Positions 1-8,126 of a stretch of DNA of 64,000 bases are shown one piece after another. Made by a program: the position numbers and the translations under genes. Position 1 is the stretch's first letter, and each line of letters begins with the position of its first letter. The DNA is from Tundrisphaera lichenicola. GTDB lineage: Bacteria; Planctomycetota; Planctomycetia; Isosphaerales; Isosphaeraceae. The notes below the pieces were generated by a model that worked only from the letters and a program-made list of their open reading frames with translations, was not told the origin of the DNA and made no database searches. The stretch spans positions 496,001 to 560,000 of the forward strand of contig NZ_CP195106.1 in the NCBI RefSeq assembly GCF_051175385.1, read 5' to 3'.

Positions 1-2
1 AG

Positions 3-797
3 AACGACGCCGTGCTGCTGGACATGGCCCTCCAGCAGTTCGCCATCAATAAACTGGCCCGTCGGGGATTTATTCCCATCGTCACCCCCGACCTGGCCCG
101 TACCAGTATCCTGGAGGGGATCGGTTTCAACCCGCGAGGCGAGGAGACCCAGGTCTACTCGGTCGAGAACTCCGACCTCTGCCTGATCGGGACCGCCGAG
201 ATCACCCTGGGCGGGATGCACGCCGACGAGATCTTCGACGAGTCCCATCTGCCGCTCAAGTACGTCGGCCTCTCGCACTGCTTCCGGACCGAGGCCGGGG
301 CCGCCGGTCGGGCCAGTCGGGGGCTCTACCGGGTCCACCAGTTCACTAAGGTCGAGATGTTCGCCTACTCGACCCCCGAGACCTCCGGCGCGATCCACGA
401 CGAAATCCTGGCCCTCGAGGAGGAGATCTTCACCGAACTGGGCATCCCCTACCGGGTCCTCGACATCTGCTCGGGAGACCTGGGAGGCCCGGCCTACCGG
501 AAGTTCGACCTCGAAGCCTGGATGCCCGGTCGCGGCGAGGCCGGAGAATACGGCGAAGTGACCAGCACCTCCGACTGCACCGACTACCAGTCCCGAAGAC
601 TCAACATCCGCTACAAGCCGACCGGCCAGAAAGGAACCCGCTTCGTCCACACCCTGAACGGAACGGCCGTCGCGCTCAGCCGGGCGATGATCGCCGTCCT
701 GGAGAATTACCAGAGGGCCGATGGCCTGGTGGATGTGCCGGGGGTCCTCAGGCCGTATCTTGGGAAGGATGTGATCGGGGCGACGAGATCGAGCTAA
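3..797 (+). CDS. serS: seryl-tRNA synthetase, C-terminal catalytic part (5' end outside window)
   Basis: This enzyme charges tRNA-Ser with serine in the cytoplasm. The reading frame is open from base 3, so the gene begins before the window. About 264 residues are visible against roughly 420-430 for the family, so the N-terminal tRNA-binding coiled coil is missing. Class II synthetase motif 2 is seen as FRTEAGAAGRASRGLYRVHQ and motif 3 as TLNGTAVALSRAMIAVLENY, together with the family stretch EYGEVTSTSDCTDYQSRRL. A GTG at base 12 is internal and is not the start. A small membrane protein gene follows 18 bases after the stop. The identification is secure; only the 5' boundary is unknown. Confidence 0.95.
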   Translation, partial: NDAVLLDMALQQFAINKLARRGFIPIVTPDLARTSILEGIGFNPRGEETQVYSVENSDLCLIGTAEITLGGMHADEIFDESHLPLKYVGLSHCFRTEAGAAGRASRGLYRVHQFTKVEMFAYSTPETSGAIHDEILALEEEIFTELGIPYRVLDICSGDLGGPAYRKFDLEAWMPGRGEAGEYGEVTSTSDCTDYQSRRLNIRYKPTGQKGTRFVHTLNGTAVALSRAMIAVLENYQRADGLVDVPGVLRPYLGKDVIGATRSS

Positions 798-815
798 TCG
801 GCGGGCGGCAATCGG

Positions 816-1094
816 ATGGGTTCATGCCTGGTCAGGAGCTTCGGGCTGGCGTTGTGCCTGTTCGGTCTCTATCTGGGGCTGATGGTGCTCGCCTACGCAT
901 CCATGATCGACCCTTCGTTCCAGGGGGCTGCCTGGTGGGCCGAATATTGGGGCATGCTCTTTGGGATGTGGCGCGAGGCTGGTTTTTCCCTCGCGATGGT
1001 TCTGGTCGGAGGCTGGCTGCTGTTCGCATTCCCGGAGTTCGTGGGCCAGGTCCCGCCAAGAGTCGTCAAACCAACCTGGGATGACCTCGAATAG
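816..1094 (+). CDS. small membrane protein of unknown function
   Basis: The predicted 92-residue protein has two hydrophobic segments, residues about 8-29 and 52-74, and a short polar C-terminus ending in WDDLE, so it is probably an inner-membrane protein with two helices. No family is recognised. It lies between serS and mgtE in the same direction, 18 bases after serS and 44 bases before mgtE, which suggests co-transcription. No strong Shine-Dalgarno precedes the ATG. Other overlapping frames here on both strands are arginine- and proline-rich and look like shadows of GC-rich DNA, so this frame is the most protein-like. Confidence 0.5.
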   Translation: MGSCLVRSFGLALCLFGLYLGLMVLAYASMIDPSFQGAAWWAEYWGMLFGMWREAGFSLAMVLVGGWLLFAFPEFVGQVPPRVVKPTWDDLE

Positions 1095-1138
1095 CCCGCC
1101 GGGATGCTGACCCGGCTCGATTAAGGAGGCCGGCCGCG

Positions 1139-2524
1139 ATGTTGCGTAATCCGCTGCTGGTCCCCGACCTCCGCGAGCTGATCCAGGCTGGCGAGACATC
1201 GGTCCTGAGCGAGTTCCTGGCCGACCACCACCCCGGTCACATCGCCGAGATCATCGAGGATCTGGGCGATTCCGAGGGGGACACGGCGTTAACGCTCCTG
1301 CCCGACCGGGCGCGGGCCGAGGTGATGAGCTACGTCGAGCCCGAGCGTCAGGTCCGGGTGGTCGAGGCGATGGCCCCGAGCGACGCGGCGGCCCTGCTCC
1401 ACCTGATGTCGCACGACGACCGGGCCCACCTGGTCAACCGGCTCGACGACGACCGCGCCGACGATATCCTGAGGAACCTGGCCCAGGCCGAGCGCGAGGA
1501 CATCCGCCGGCTCGCCAGCTACGAGCCCGGGACCGCTGGCGCGGTCATGACCACCGACTACGCCACGCTCCCCCCCCACCTCTCGGTCCGCGAGGCCCTC
1601 GACCGGCTCCGCCGCGAGGCCCCCGACCGCGAGACCATCGACTACAGCTATGTCGTCGACGACCATCACAAGCTCATCGGCGTGGTCCCCCTGAAGCGGC
1701 TGATCCTGGCCCGGCCACTCGCCAAGGTCGAGCAGATCATGCAGCGCGACATGATCTCGGCCCGGGTCGACGACGACCAGGAAGCGGTCGCCCAGAAGGT
1801 CGACAAGTACGACCTCTTCGCCATCCCGATCCTCGACGCCTCCGACATGCTGGTCGGGATCGTCACCCACGACGACGCGATGGACATCCTCCGCCAGGAA
1901 CAGACCGAGGACATCCTCGCCTTCGGCGGCGTCGCCTCCGACGCCGACGACGACGAGGAAGGGGACTACTGGCAAGGACAGGTCCAGTCGTCGGTCCGCC
2001 GGAGGATCGGCTGGCTCCTGTTGCTCTTCCTGGGCGGCTCGATCACCCGGTGGGTCATCCATTCGTTCGACTGGGTCGACCAACGCTTCGCGGGCGAGCT
2101 GGAGTTCAATGCCTTCATCCCGCTCCTGATCGGGACCGGGGGGAACGCCGGGAGCCAGACCGTCGGCACGATTATCCGGGGTCTCGCCCTCGGCCAGATC
2201 GAGCGGGGCGATCTCTGGCGGGTGATCGCCCGCGAGATGCTCACCGGCCTGATCCTGGGCCTGCTCCTCGGCACCCTCGGTTTTGTCTTCACCTGGCTCA
2301 TGCTCGGCCAGTCGGCCATCTTCGGGCTGGTGATCGCCCTGGCGATCCTGGGGATCTGCGTCTGGGCCAACGGGATCGGGGCCCTGGTCCCGCTCATGGC
2401 TCGCCGGTTCGGGCTCGACCCCGCCTTGATTTCCGCCCCCCTCATCAGCACGCTGGTAGACACCACCGGGCTGGTTATCTTCTATGGGATCGCCATCGTC
2501 CTGCTGATCCATCTGGCCTCCTGA
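1139..2524 (+). CDS. mgtE: magnesium transporter MgtE
   Basis: MgtE is a homodimeric inner-membrane Mg2+ channel gated by cytoplasmic Mg2+. The 461-residue product has the usual order: an N-terminal helical superfamily domain (about residues 1-130, with repeated acidic helices such as LLPDRARAEVMSYV), a pair of CBS domains (about 135-255, e.g. SYVVDDHHKLIGVVPLKRL and DLFAIPILDASDMLVGIVTH), and a membrane domain of about five helices (285-461) containing GTGGNAGSQ, typical of the pore region. The length matches the family. The ATG follows a good ribosome site, AAGGAGG, at a normal distance. The creatininase-like gene starts 17 bases downstream, so the two may be co-transcribed. Confidence 0.93.
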   Translation: MLRNPLLVPDLRELIQAGETSVLSEFLADHHPGHIAEIIEDLGDSEGDTALTLLPDRARAEVMSYVEPERQVRVVEAMAPSDAAALLHLMSHDDRAHLVNRLDDDRADDILRNLAQAEREDIRRLASYEPGTAGAVMTTDYATLPPHLSVREALDRLRREAPDRETIDYSYVVDDHHKLIGVVPLKRLILARPLAKVEQIMQRDMISARVDDDQEAVAQKVDKYDLFAIPILDASDMLVGIVTHDDAMDILRQEQTEDILAFGGVASDADDDEEGDYWQGQVQSSVRRRIGWLLLLFLGGSITRWVIHSFDWVDQRFAGELEFNAFIPLLIGTGGNAGSQTVGTIIRGLALGQIERGDLWRVIAREMLTGLILGLLLGTLGFVFTWLMLGQSAIFGLVIALAILGICVWANGIGALVPLMARRFGLDPALISAPLISTLVDTTGLVIFYGIAIVLLIHLAS

Positions 2525-2541
2525 CCGACGGACCCTCGCCC

Positions 2542-3291
2542 ATGATCTTCGCCGAGATGACCGCCCCCGAGATCCGCGCGATCCCCCGCGACTCCACCCT
2601 CGTGATCGCCCCGATCGCCGCCACCGAGCAGCACGGCCCGCACCTGGCCGTCTCCACCGACACGGTCCTGGCCGGGGGGGTGGCCTCGGGCGTGGAGAAC
2701 GCCTTGGGCGACAAGGCCCTGGTCCTGCCGGTCCTCTGGCTCGGGGCCAGCGACCACCACCTCCCGCACGGGGGGACCCTCACGGCTCCCTTGCCAACCT
2801 ACGAATCCATGCTCGTCGACCTCCTGACCCCACTCCTCCGCGACGGCTTCCGCCGGGTCATGATCCTCAACGGGCACGGGGGGAACATCGACCCGCTCCG
2901 GATCGCCCTCCGGCGGCTGGATGTCGAGTTTCCCCGAGCGATCCTGACCGGCGCCGCCTACTGGGACCTGGCCGCCGACGAGATCGCCGCCCATTGCCGG
3001 GCCCCCCGGAAGGAGATGGGCCACGCCTGCGAGATCGAGACCTCGATGATGCTCCACCTCCGGCCCGACCTCGTCCGGCTCGATCGGAGGGTCGACGACC
3101 CCGACGACACCCCCGACCACCTCCGAGGCCTCACCTGGCCCCGCGACTTCGCCCGGAGGACCGACCACGGGGTCGTCGGCTATCCCGAATCCGCCGATGC
3201 CGAGCGAGGCCGACTGATGCTCGAAGCCGCGGTGTCCGGAGTCGTGGAGGTCGCCCGCAGGATCCTCGACCTCCCGCTATCGGGGGAATGA
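2542..3291 (+). CDS. creatininase family metal-dependent amidohydrolase
   Basis: The 249-residue product matches the creatininase family, which hydrolyses cyclic amides or formamides (creatinine; FAPy intermediates in riboflavin and F420 pathways) with a binuclear metal site. Visible metal and active-site motifs are EQHGPHL near residue 30, STDT shortly after, LNGHGGN near residue 113, and GHACEIETS near residue 155, where the Glu is expected to be a metal ligand. The frame is open much further upstream inside mgtE, but the ATG at 2542 is chosen because homology starts there (MIFAEMTAPEIRAIP). The substrate cannot be told from sequence; neighbouring mgtE gives no hint. Confidence 0.85.
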   Translation: MIFAEMTAPEIRAIPRDSTLVIAPIAATEQHGPHLAVSTDTVLAGGVASGVENALGDKALVLPVLWLGASDHHLPHGGTLTAPLPTYESMLVDLLTPLLRDGFRRVMILNGHGGNIDPLRIALRRLDVEFPRAILTGAAYWDLAADEIAAHCRAPRKEMGHACEIETSMMLHLRPDLVRLDRRVDDPDDTPDHLRGLTWPRDFARRTDHGVVGYPESADAERGRLMLEAAVSGVVEVARRILDLPLSGE

Positions 3292-3542
3292 GGTTGGTCT
3301 CGCCGGGTTGACCGTCGGATCAAGTCGAGGCGATCGTGCGAGAGTGGCCATAATGAGAGCCGGGCTGGCTCGAACTGGCGTGTTCGGCCCCTGGGAGTAT
3401 TTCAATTCTTCGATTTGGAGAGGAGGGCATGGCAGAGGCGTAGGTTCGAGATATGATTGGCTTCGATGAGTGTCGAGGTCGGGGAGCAGCCGGCCGATGG
3501 ACATTCTCCCTCGTCGAAGACCTCTCGGGAAGGAGTCGATTG

Positions 3543-4799
3543 ATGAGCACCTTCGATCGGTCGTCGAGCCGAATTACCCCGCTCACGCTTCTGGGATTCG
3601 CGTGGGTCCTGGGGGCGGCCGGCTTCCTCGACGCCGCGGAGGCCGGATGTCCTCGATGCGGCTGGGCTCCTCCGAAGCGTGCGGTCTCCGCGACGTTGAA
3701 GCCCGGCCAAGACCTGTGGAAGGCCCTTCAGCGGGCCAGGCCGGGCACCACCGTCCTGCTCGAAGACGGTACTTATACGCTCCAGGGCGCCCTCCAAATC
3801 GTCGCCCCGGGCCTCGTCGTTCGCGGCAAGAGCGGCGACCGATCCAAGGTCATCCTCCGCGGCGCCTCGATGGTGGAAACGGCCGTGCTGGTCGCCGTCT
3901 CGATCGAGGCCCCCAATGTCACCCTGGCCGACCTGACGATCGGCCGAGTGGGCTACCATGGCGTTCAGGTCCACGGGGAACTCGGGGGCTCGGGCTCGGT
4001 CCTCCATAACGTCCGCATCGTCGACACGGGGCAGCAACTCGTGAAGGCCACCGTGGGCAAGGACGGCCGATCTGTCGACGACGGCCTGGTCGCATGCTCC
4101 TCGTTCGAGTACTCGGATCACGCTCCCAGCGACTATACCAATGGGGTGGATGTCCATCGGGGCAAGGGCTGGGTGGTTCGCGATAGCATCTTCCTTCGGA
4201 TCAGGGGGCCTCGCGATGTCGGATCGAGGGCCGGGCCCGCCATCCTTTTCTGGAACGAGTCGCGTGGCACGATCGTGGAGCGGAACCGCTTGATCGACTG
4301 CTATCGGGGGATCGCACTCGGGCTGATCGAGCGTGGGACGGGGTTCGACCATCAGGGGGGAGTCATACGCAACAATGTCCTGGTCAACCTGAACTCCTGG
4401 GCCGACGAGGCCATCGAGGCCAGCAACAGCGGCGACGTTCGGATCGAGCACAATACGGTCTTCGTCGAAGGGCAGGTCCCCTGGTCGATCGGCCTGCGGT
4501 TCCCCGCCACGAACGGGGTGGCGTTCAATAACCTGAGCAACCGTCCCATCCTGCTCAGGAACGGGGCCCGGGCCGAACTCAAGGCGAATGTCACCGATGC
4601 CGGACGCGACTGGTTCGTCGACCTCGCTCGGGGAGACCTGCGACTCGCCCGAGGGGGGCTCTCGGCGATCGATGCCGGCGTCCTGCTCCCCGAAATCGGT
4701 CAGGACTTCGACCGCCATCCACGCGTTGTCGGGAAGGCACCCGACGCGGGAGCCTTCGAGTTCACCCCGAAGGCCGCCGCCCCCCAACCCCGACGCTGA
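3543..4799 (+). CDS. secreted right-handed beta-helix protein
   Basis: The predicted 418-residue product begins with a hydrophobic export signal (TPLTLLGFAWVLGAAGFLDA) and then runs as a right-handed parallel beta-helix. Short strand-turn repeats typical of pectate-lyase-like folds are seen, such as GLVVRGKSGDRSKVILRG, NVTLADLTIGRVGYHGVQVH, GTIVERNRLIDCYRGIALG and DVRIEHNTVFVEG. It ends with DAGAFEF, a common end of planctomycete choice-of-anchor beta-helix proteins. The start at 3543 is chosen over an in-frame codon at 3453 because GAAGGAG precedes it and the signal peptide begins there. No catalytic residues can be assigned, so it may be a polysaccharide lyase relative or a structural surface protein. 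Confidence 0.75.
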   Translation: MSTFDRSSSRITPLTLLGFAWVLGAAGFLDAAEAGCPRCGWAPPKRAVSATLKPGQDLWKALQRARPGTTVLLEDGTYTLQGALQIVAPGLVVRGKSGDRSKVILRGASMVETAVLVAVSIEAPNVTLADLTIGRVGYHGVQVHGELGGSGSVLHNVRIVDTGQQLVKATVGKDGRSVDDGLVACSSFEYSDHAPSDYTNGVDVHRGKGWVVRDSIFLRIRGPRDVGSRAGPAILFWNESRGTIVERNRLIDCYRGIALGLIERGTGFDHQGGVIRNNVLVNLNSWADEAIEASNSGDVRIEHNTVFVEGQVPWSIGLRFPATNGVAFNNLSNRPILLRNGARAELKANVTDAGRDWFVDLARGDLRLARGGLSAIDAGVLLPEIGQDFDRHPRVVGKAPDAGAFEFTPKAAAPQPRR

Positions 4800-5083
4800 T
4801 CGATGGGCGGTCGGACTCGGTTGGATCGCCGAGCGAGGATCATCAGCTCTCGAGGTCTTCGAAGTGCGGCAACTCGCCGAAGTCGATTGCGACGCGTCGA
4901 AGAGTGGGCGGAGGAGGCTCGGAGGCATCAACCCTCGAGATCCCGACGGAATGTTGTCCGGCTTGCATCGGCGTATTTATTTGATTTGTGTATTTTAATA
5001 ATGTGTTGATACGGGGTGATCGTGAAGCGGTCGATCCTGATTGGCTTTTGGTCGTTACTCACGCCGATCCTGGGGGTAACCTC

Positions 5084-7480
5084 GTGCGATTTGATCCATT
5101 CCGACGCCTCCGGCTGACCTCGCTCCTGATCATCCTCGGCTCGTCGATGGGAGCGGAAGTCGCCCGAGGTCAGCAAACCTCCCCACCGGCGCAAGCGGAC
5201 GGTTCAATCCTGCCCTTTCCATCGGTACCCTCGGCGAGCCGGGCTGGCCCGACCTTGCAGGAATCCGAGATGAAGTGGCGGAAGCAGCCCGATCGGCTCA
5301 AGCCAGGCGCACCGAACGTCCTCATCGTATTGATCGACGACGTGGGCTTTGGCCTGCCGGACACGTTCGGAGGCGAGGTCCACACGCCCACCCTGAGCCG
5401 GTTGCGGGAATCGGGCATCGCTTTCAATGCCTTCCACACGACTTCGATCTGCTCGCCGACACGCGCCTCGCTCCTGACGGGTCGGAATCACCACCGGGTC
5501 GGCAGCGGCACCATCGCCGAGCGGGCCTCCGACTTCGATGGCTATACCGGGATCATCCCGAAAACCTCGGCGACTCTCGCCGAGACGCTTCATCACTATG
5601 GCTACAAGTCGGCGGCGTTCGGCAAGTGGCACAACACTCCGGCGAACCAGACCACGGCGATGGGACCGTTCGACCGATGGCCCAACGGCCACGGATTCGA
5701 CTATTTCTACGGCTTTCTCGCCGGCGAGACTTCGCAATGGGAACCAAGGCTCTACGAGAACCTCAACGCCATCGAGCCGCCAAGGAGCGAGAAGTACCAC
5801 TTGACCGAGGATATGGTCGAGAAGGGGGTCGCCTGGCTCAAGCGGCATCAGGCCTTCTCTCCTGACAAGCCATTCTTTATGTATTGGGCCCCTGGCGCGG
5901 TCCACGGCCCGCATCACATCTTCCCGGAGTGGGCCGACAGGTATAAGGGCAAGTTCGACGACGGCTGGGACCGATATCGCGAGCGAGTCTTCGCCCGGCA
6001 GAAACAACTCGGATGGATTCCGTCGGGAACGAAGTTGACGCCCCGGCCCGACACTCTGGCGTCGTGGGAGAGCATCCCCGAATCGGAGCGGCCGTTCCAG
6101 CGGCGACTGATGGAGGTCTTCGCCGGATTCGCCGAGCACACCGATGCGCAGGTCGGCAAGCTCGTCGACGCGCTGGAGCAGCTCGGCGTCCGGGACAATA
6201 CCATCATCTTCTGTATTTGGGGCGACAACGGCTCGAGCGCCGAGGGTCAGAAGGGGACCGTCAGTGAGTTGCTCGCGCAGAACAACATCGCCAATACCAT
6301 CGAGCAGCAGTTGCGGGCGATGACCACGCTGGGTGGGCTGTCGGTACTGGGCGGGCCGAAGATGGATAACATGTATCACGCCGGCTGGGCCTGGGCCGGG
6401 AGCACCCCGTTCCGGTCCACCAAGCTCGTCGCCGCGCACTTCGGAGGCACACGCAATCCGATGGTCGTCTCCTGGCCGAAGGCCATCCAGCCGGACCGGA
6501 CGCCGAGGTCGCAGTTCCATCACGTGAACGATATCGTGCCGACGCTATACGACGTGATCGGCATCATGCCGCCCGTCGAAGTGGACGGGTTCAAGCAAGA
6601 TCCCATCGACGGCGTGAGCCTGGCTTACACTTTCGCCGATGGCCGTGCGACGGGGCGGAAGAAGACGCAATACTTCGAAAACAATGCCAGCCGGGGCATT
6701 TATCAGGACGGCTGGTTCGCCTGCACCTTCGGACCGTTCGTCCCCTGGGACACGCCGAGCACCGCAGCCCGGTTGAAAGGCTGGGACGCCAATCAGGACG
6801 TCTGGGAGCTATATAACCTCTCGGAGGACTTCAGCCAGGCCGACGACCTCTCCGCGAACGAGCCCGATCGGCTGTCGCGGATGAAGGATCTCTTCCTGGC
6901 CGAAGCGAAGGCCAACCAGGTCTTCCCCATCGGCGGCGGGCTCTGGACGCGGTTCCACCCGGAGGATGTCATCTCGAGCCCCTACAAGTCCTGGCGGTTC
7001 GATGGGACGACCACTCGCATGCCGGAGTTCGCCGCGCCGGGCCTTGGCAAGCGAAGCAACCACGTCACCCTCGATATCGAGGTCGGCCCGGACGCCTCCG
7101 GGGTGCTGTACGCCCTCGGTGGTGCCAGCGGAGGGGTCTGCCTTTACATGGATAAAGGACAGCTCGTTTATGAGTATAATATGCTCATCATCGAGCGGAC
7201 CACCGCAAAGGGGGACGAGCCCCTCGGACCGGGGAAGCACCGGATCGAGGTCGATGAGACGTTCGCCAGGCCCGGAGGGCCAGCGGAGGTGGTCCTCATG
7301 GTTGACGGCGGGGAGGTCGCCCGCAAGAGCGTCAAGCGGACGGTCCCGGGGGCCTTCACCGCGAGCGAGACGCTCGACGTGGGCATCGATCTGGGGTCGC
7401 CCGTGTCGCTCGATTACTTCGATCGCTCGCCGTTCAAGTTCGGGGGAACGGTCGATCGAATGGTCGTTGAATTGAAATGA
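5084..7480 (+). CDS. secreted arylsulfatase, formylglycine type
   Basis: This type I sulfatase hydrolyses sulfate esters, probably outside the cytoplasm. The formylglycine motif is CSPTR with Cys123 in TSICSPTRASLLTG, the metal-binding stretch is VLIVLIDDVGFG, and the Lys/His motif is AAFGKWHNTP. The 798-residue length fits the long arylsulfatase subgroup with a C-terminal beta-rich domain (about residues 640-798). The GTG at 5084 is preferred: GGGGGT lies just upstream and it gives a signal peptide (RLTSLLIILGSSMGAEVARG). A GTG at 4988 would add 32 residues without a signal-like beginning. An AT-rich tract at 4975-5015 may hold the promoter. The substrate is unknown. Confidence 0.88.
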   Translation: MRFDPFRRLRLTSLLIILGSSMGAEVARGQQTSPPAQADGSILPFPSVPSASRAGPTLQESEMKWRKQPDRLKPGAPNVLIVLIDDVGFGLPDTFGGEVHTPTLSRLRESGIAFNAFHTTSICSPTRASLLTGRNHHRVGSGTIAERASDFDGYTGIIPKTSATLAETLHHYGYKSAAFGKWHNTPANQTTAMGPFDRWPNGHGFDYFYGFLAGETSQWEPRLYENLNAIEPPRSEKYHLTEDMVEKGVAWLKRHQAFSPDKPFFMYWAPGAVHGPHHIFPEWADRYKGKFDDGWDRYRERVFARQKQLGWIPSGTKLTPRPDTLASWESIPESERPFQRRLMEVFAGFAEHTDAQVGKLVDALEQLGVRDNTIIFCIWGDNGSSAEGQKGTVSELLAQNNIANTIEQQLRAMTTLGGLSVLGGPKMDNMYHAGWAWAGSTPFRSTKLVAAHFGGTRNPMVVSWPKAIQPDRTPRSQFHHVNDIVPTLYDVIGIMPPVEVDGFKQDPIDGVSLAYTFADGRATGRKKTQYFENNASRGIYQDGWFACTFGPFVPWDTPSTAARLKGWDANQDVWELYNLSEDFSQADDLSANEPDRLSRMKDLFLAEAKANQVFPIGGGLWTRFHPEDVISSPYKSWRFDGTTTRMPEFAAPGLGKRSNHVTLDIEVGPDASGVLYALGGASGGVCLYMDKGQLVYEYNMLIIERTTAKGDEPLGPGKHRIEVDETFARPGGPAEVVLMVDGGEVARKSVKRTVPGAFTASETLDVGIDLGSPVSLDYFDRSPFKFGGTVDRMVVELK

Positions 7481-7494
7481 AGGTGACCCGGGTG

Positions 7495-7519
7495 GCGGGG
7501 TCCGGCGATCGGACCCCGC
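7495..7519. terminator. palindrome between convergent genes, possible bidirectional terminator
   Basis: A perfect 10-bp inverted repeat (GCGGGGTCCG and its complement) with a 5-base loop lies between the convergent sulfatase stop at 7480 and the stop of the SnoaL-like gene at 7551. No T-run follows on either strand, so it would be a weak or Rho-assisted terminator at best. Confidence 0.4.
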
Positions 7520-7550
7520 GAGGTCGGGGACCCAGGGATCAGATCGGGGG

Positions 7551-8021
7551 TCATTCCTTGGGGATTGGCATCAATTGCAGGGTCACGATCTTCCATTGGT
7601 TGTCCTCGCGGGCGCGGACCTGGACGAATTCGGCCAGATCGCCCTGGTCGACATTGAAGGCGAATCTCCCGCGGATCAGCAGGAGGTCTTCCCCCACGAA
7701 GCGGGCCGACTCGACCGTGTTCCGGCAGCGGTGCTCGGGCTCGCGATCCTTGAAGATGTCGGAATAGGTCTTCTCGATCGCGGCCTTGCCTCGACGGTTC
7801 TCGAGCTCGACCTTGTCGGAGTCCGAGGCCCGCTTGATCAGGATGATCTCGGCATCCTCGACGAACGTCGCGGTCATCGCCTTGGCATCGCGCCGGTCGA
7901 ACAGGGCCGAGCCGCGGTCCAGGGTCTCCTTGGCCACGGCCATCGCCCGGGGGTCGTCCTGCCCGAAGGTCAAGGACGGGGCGATCAGGAGCATCAGGGG
8001 AATCAGGATTCGGATACGCAT
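7551..8021 (-). CDS. secreted SnoaL-like/DUF4440 (NTF2 fold) protein
   Basis: The 156-residue product starts with a clear signal peptide (MRIRILIPLMLLIAPSLTFG) followed by an NTF2-like fold: an N-terminal helix, then FDRRDAKAMTATFVEDAEI, and a C-terminal sheet ending in DNQWKIVTLQLMPIP, the usual end of SnoaL-like and DUF4440 proteins. Such proteins are often small secreted proteins of unknown role. The start at 8021 is chosen because the signal peptide begins there and a GAGG lies upstream; the frame is open to 8114. It is convergent with the sulfatase and lies 105 bases downstream of the hydrolase gene on the same strand. Confidence 0.7.
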   Translation of the reverse strand: MRIRILIPLMLLIAPSLTFGQDDPRAMAVAKETLDRGSALFDRRDAKAMTATFVEDAEIILIKRASDSDKVELENRRGKAAIEKTYSDIFKDREPEHRCRNTVESARFVGEDLLLIRGRFAFNVDQGDLAEFVQVRAREDNQWKIVTLQLMPIPKE

Positions 8022-8126
8022 GGGTGGGCCTCTTCGCTCGGGAGAGATTACGTGGGGCATCCTTCGGACAACGCGTGAGCATAGCCGAGAGACGTCAGGG
8101 GCGACAACCGACAAATCGGCAAGCCG

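Noticed and set aside
1289..2512. Long minus-strand frame opposite mgtE (about 400 codons)
   Set aside because: Its product is almost entirely Asp, Glu, Gly, Pro and Arg with no family features, while the plus strand encodes a clear MgtE. It is a GC-rich antisense shadow.
4975..5015. AT-rich tract upstream of the first sulfatase as a defined promoter
   Set aside because: TTGCAT and TATTTT are present but the spacing is about 22 bases, so no standard promoter could be set; only a general AT-rich region is noted.
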